NCBI GenBank assembly: GCA_903929895.1
Contig: CAIYWM010000890.1
Span: 1 to 6,069 of the forward strand
DNA: 6,069 bases
DNA from: an uncultured Alphaproteobacteria bacterium
GTDB lineage: Bacteria > Pseudomonadota > Alphaproteobacteria > Reyranellales > Reyranellaceae
Direction of reading: 5' to 3'
Positions 5,264 through 6,069 of the stretch are shown here, piece by piece. The notes below the pieces were generated by a model. It was not told the DNA's origin. It saw nothing but the letters and a program-made list of their open reading frames with translations, and ran no database searches. The position numbers and the translations under genes were made by a program. Numbering within the stretch: position 1 is the stretch's first letter; the number at the start of each line of letters is the position of its first letter.

Positions 5264-6069
5264 ATGCGAAGGAGCCTTCTTGCCGGTGTTGCGGCCTTGC
5301 TTGCTGCAGCCGGCCTCCTCTCCGCCTGTGCCGGAACCCCCGGCTCCCCTCCGCAGCAGCGGATTTCGATGGAGCCGACGTCCTACAACGAGATCGCCGG
5401 GTGGGCCGAGGATCGCCATGCCGAGGCGCTTGCCGCCTTTCGCCGTTCCTGCCCCAGGCTGACCGCCGGCCCTGACGTCAGGATCGCCACCGACGGCGGC
5501 GAGAAGACGATCACCACCGGCGAGTGGAAGCGCATCTGCGATGCCGCCGGCGCGGTGAAGGCCGGCGACGCCCGCGCCTCCCGCAGTTTCTTCGAGTCCA
5601 ATTTCCGCCCCCTGATCGTCAAGGCGCAGGGCAAGTTCACCGGCTACTTCGAGCCCGAGATGCGCGGCAGCAAGGTGCCGTCCCGCCTCTTCACCGTCCC
5701 GGTCTATCGCAAGCCGCCCGACCTGACCGATCAACCCTATTTGACGCGCGCCGAGATCGAAGCGTGCGCGCTCAAGGGCAAGGGCCTCGAGATCGCCTAT
5801 GTGCAGGATCCGGTGGGCCTGTTCGAGATGCAGGTGCAGGGCAGCGGGCGCATCCAGCTCGCCGAGGGCGGCAGCATGACCCTGGGCTTCGACGGCTCCA
5901 ACAACCGGCCCTATACCGCAATCGGCGCCGTGCTGGTCGAGATGGGCGTCATGAAGAAGGAAGACGCGACCTGGCCCGCGATTCGTGACTGGCTGAAGCG
6001 CAATCCGCAGCAGGCGCGGGATGTGATGCGCAAGAACGAGCGCTACATCTTCTTCAAGGACACACGGAC
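5264..6069 (+). CDS. mltA: Membrane-bound lytic murein transglycosylase A (MltA), 3' end missing
   Basis: Begins at ATG 5264 and stays open for 268 codons to the window edge, so the C-terminus is absent. Residues 1-22 form a lipoprotein signal: MRRSLLAGV, a hydrophobic Ala/Leu stretch, and the lipobox LSAC with Cys22 as the lipidated residue. The MltA domain follows, with FFESNFRPLIV, GKFTGYFEPEMRGS, the tight-turn VPVYRKPPDL, and AYVQDPVGLFEMQVQGSGRIQL, the most conserved block of the family; the end (ERYIFFKD) is just before the segment leading to the catalytic Asp, which is not in the window. MltA cleaves the MurNAc-GlcNAc glycosidic bond of peptidoglycan without water, forming 1,6-anhydro-MurNAc, from the periplasmic face of the outer membrane. 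A GGGAG at 5248-5252, right after the upstream stop, is 11 bases from the ATG. The start is supported by the Arg-Arg n-region and correct signal length. It is very likely in one operon with the Tim44 gene. Confidence 0.93.
   Translation, partial: MRRSLLAGVAALLAAAGLLSACAGTPGSPPQQRISMEPTSYNEIAGWAEDRHAEALAAFRRSCPRLTAGPDVRIATDGGEKTITTGEWKRICDAAGAVKAGDARASRSFFESNFRPLIVKAQGKFTGYFEPEMRGSKVPSRLFTVPVYRKPPDLTDQPYLTRAEIEACALKGKGLEIAYVQDPVGLFEMQVQGSGRIQLAEGGSMTLGFDGSNNRPYTAIGAVLVEMGVMKKEDATWPAIRDWLKRNPQQARDVMRKNERYIFFKDTR

Noticed and set aside
5268..5279. Palindrome GAAGG-AG-CCTTC just after the mltA start as a regulatory site.
   Set aside because: It is short, lies within the signal-peptide codons, and can arise by chance; nothing else supports it.

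Overview
The window is a 6.07 kb piece of high-GC, gene-dense chromosome from what looks like an alphaproteobacterium. The clearest pointer is its right end, where a membrane-anchored Tim44-domain protein (TimA type) is followed directly by the lytic transglycosylase MltA, a pairing typical of Alphaproteobacteria. A Rhodospirillales- or Reyranella-like origin would fit the base composition and gene content, but that is inference. I see no RNA gene, insertion sequence, CRISPR array or long repeat, and no stretch over 300 bases lacks a gene.

Layout. (1) 1-156: the last 51 codons of a two-domain ABC transporter ATPase of the nucleoside/simple-sugar type, overlapping by one base (TGATG) the start of (2) 156-818: a cysteine hydrolase of the isochorismatase superfamily that resembles biuret/ureidoacrylate hydrolases. 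Together they look like the tail of an uptake-and-hydrolysis operon for a nitrogen-rich small molecule. (3) 819-1190, minus strand: hspQ, convergent with the hydrolase; the two stop codons touch. (4) 1191-1389: a 199-base divergent control region with an 8-bp dyad and a possible hairpin over the hspQ ribosome-binding site. (5) 1390-2238: a metallo-beta-lactamase-fold hydrolase starting at TTG. (6) 2249-3085: a Methyltransf_24-type SAM-dependent methyltransferase. (7) 3085-4437: a six-helix membrane-bound class III adenylate/guanylate cyclase, overlapping the methyltransferase by one base. (8) 4528-5247: the Tim44-domain protein, starting at GTG. (9) 5264 to the window edge: mltA, a lipoprotein murein transglycosylase cut off at its 3' end.

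Genes 5-7 are tightly packed and probably co-transcribed, forming a hydrolase-methyltransferase-cyclase unit whose joint job is unknown. A cyclic-nucleotide signalling role is suggested by the cyclase alone. Tim44/MltA may be read through from this unit or from a weak promoter at about 4476-4506; they are cell-envelope functions. Most of the window is ordinary, recognisable gene content. The points most worth checking are the cyclase's Lys in the usual transition-state Arg position, the three-gene unit, and the structured hspQ leader.
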